From assembly GCA_015057615.1 (NCBI GenBank), contig SVEA01000096.1:1-60283 (forward strand): 60,283 nt of DNA. The letters run 5' to 3'. Below, in pieces: positions 59,950 through 60,283 of the stretch. Numbering within the stretch: position 1 is the stretch's first letter; each line of letters opens with the position of its first letter. A model generated the notes under the pieces. It ran no database searches, was not told where the DNA came from, and was given only the letters and a program-made list of their open reading frames with translations. The position numbers and the translations under genes are program-made. Source of the DNA: Lachnospiraceae bacterium (lineage in GTDB: Bacteria; Bacillota; Clostridia; Lachnospirales; Lachnospiraceae).

Positions 59950-60128
59950 TGTTAACCTCATTCCTTCAGGAAGATCTCAGTCCTTCCTGCACCTCATTTA
60001 TACTGCCATAAATTTATCGCAAGCATTTCCTTGCTCAAATCAATCTTACCCTATTAAATTGATTATACCTTATTTCTCCTATTTCGGAAATGGTGTTTCT
60101 AATAAAATCCATACATTAAGGATGCGTG

Positions 60129-60283
60129 GTTACTGTTCACATCCCAATAAGTCTATAATATGATTTCGACAAATGATATCCGATCAGGAGTATTTGCATT
60201 CGTTGGTACTTTGGCTCCGTATTTTGGAGCCTTATGTACCACTACGTAATGCAACTAAGCGAAAGCGTCTCCGATTCGGATAC
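60129..60283 (+). repeat. Family C palindromic element, cut by the window end
   Basis: Begins GTTACTGTTCACATCCC and contains GGTACTTTGGCTCC with the mirrored GGAGCC and GTACC stems, the inverse of the element at 6850-7054. The right end is outside the window. Confidence 0.8.

Overview
The window looks like a chromosomal segment of an anaerobic, AT-rich, spore-forming-type Firmicute of the family Lachnospiraceae (Lachnoclostridium/Anaerocolumna-like). This is inferred from gene content and style: a Re-citrate-synthase-like enzyme, a rubredoxin, xylose isomerase, maltodextrin and KDG catabolism, a T-box leucyl-tRNA synthetase, LuxS, an Agr-type peptide system and strong GGAGG ribosome binding sites. 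No rRNA, tRNA, CRISPR array, prophage or intact transposase was found.

Layout. 0.3-9.6 kb (mostly minus): citrate-synthase-like gene, DUF554 membrane protein, tcdA and ttcA-like tRNA modification genes, a 52-aa rubredoxin, xylA, a D-lactate-dehydrogenase-like gene and a cytoplasmic subtilase. 10-12.2 kb: a Cys/Gly-rich small hydrophobic protein, a small hypothetical gene and aroC. 12.8-17.5 kb: XRE-cupin regulator plus potABCD polyamine transporter. 17.6-20.3 kb: 2-hydroxyacid dehydrogenase, trpS, HAD phosphatase. 20.5-33.5 kb: a quorum-sensing island with agrB-agrD, two GHKL-kinase/LytTR-regulator pairs, FtsX/MacB-type ABC transporter genes, membrane-anchored small proteins and decayed exoprotein genes. 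Five promoters there carry paired or single LytTR-type boxes with nearly identical geometry. 34.2-36.1 kb: luxS and a pair of uncharacterised genes. 36.2-47.7 kb: maltodextrin regulon (amylase, malEFG, glycogen/maltodextrin phosphorylase, malQ, LacI-type regulator). 48-53.2 kb: pgsA, an IclR regulator, kdgA (aldolase fused to a VOC-like domain) and kdgK. 53.3-60 kb: leuS with T-box leader, a histidine phosphatase, a DedA protein and a MATE transporter.

The intergenic space is unusually structured. At least four families of dispersed palindromic repeats occur. Family A (about 270-310 bp, at least ten full or partial copies) and family C (205 bp, two copies) have inverted termini and, in several copies, direct target duplications of 6-8 bp. 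They share a roughly 60-nt core whose stacked stems differ by compensatory changes. Family B is a train of about six consecutive hairpins and is nested inside one A copy. Family D is a roughly 100-bp two-hairpin unit. A different element, a predicted H-type pseudoknot ending at the ribosome binding site, lies upstream of both potD and kdgA with compensatory differences.

The most promising candidates for undescribed biology are the shared A/C structured mobile core, the potD/kdgA pseudoknot leader, and the Agr/LytTR island with its modular promoter cassettes, serine-type AgrD and overlapping small ORFs. All statements rest on reading the sequence. No database search or folding program was run.
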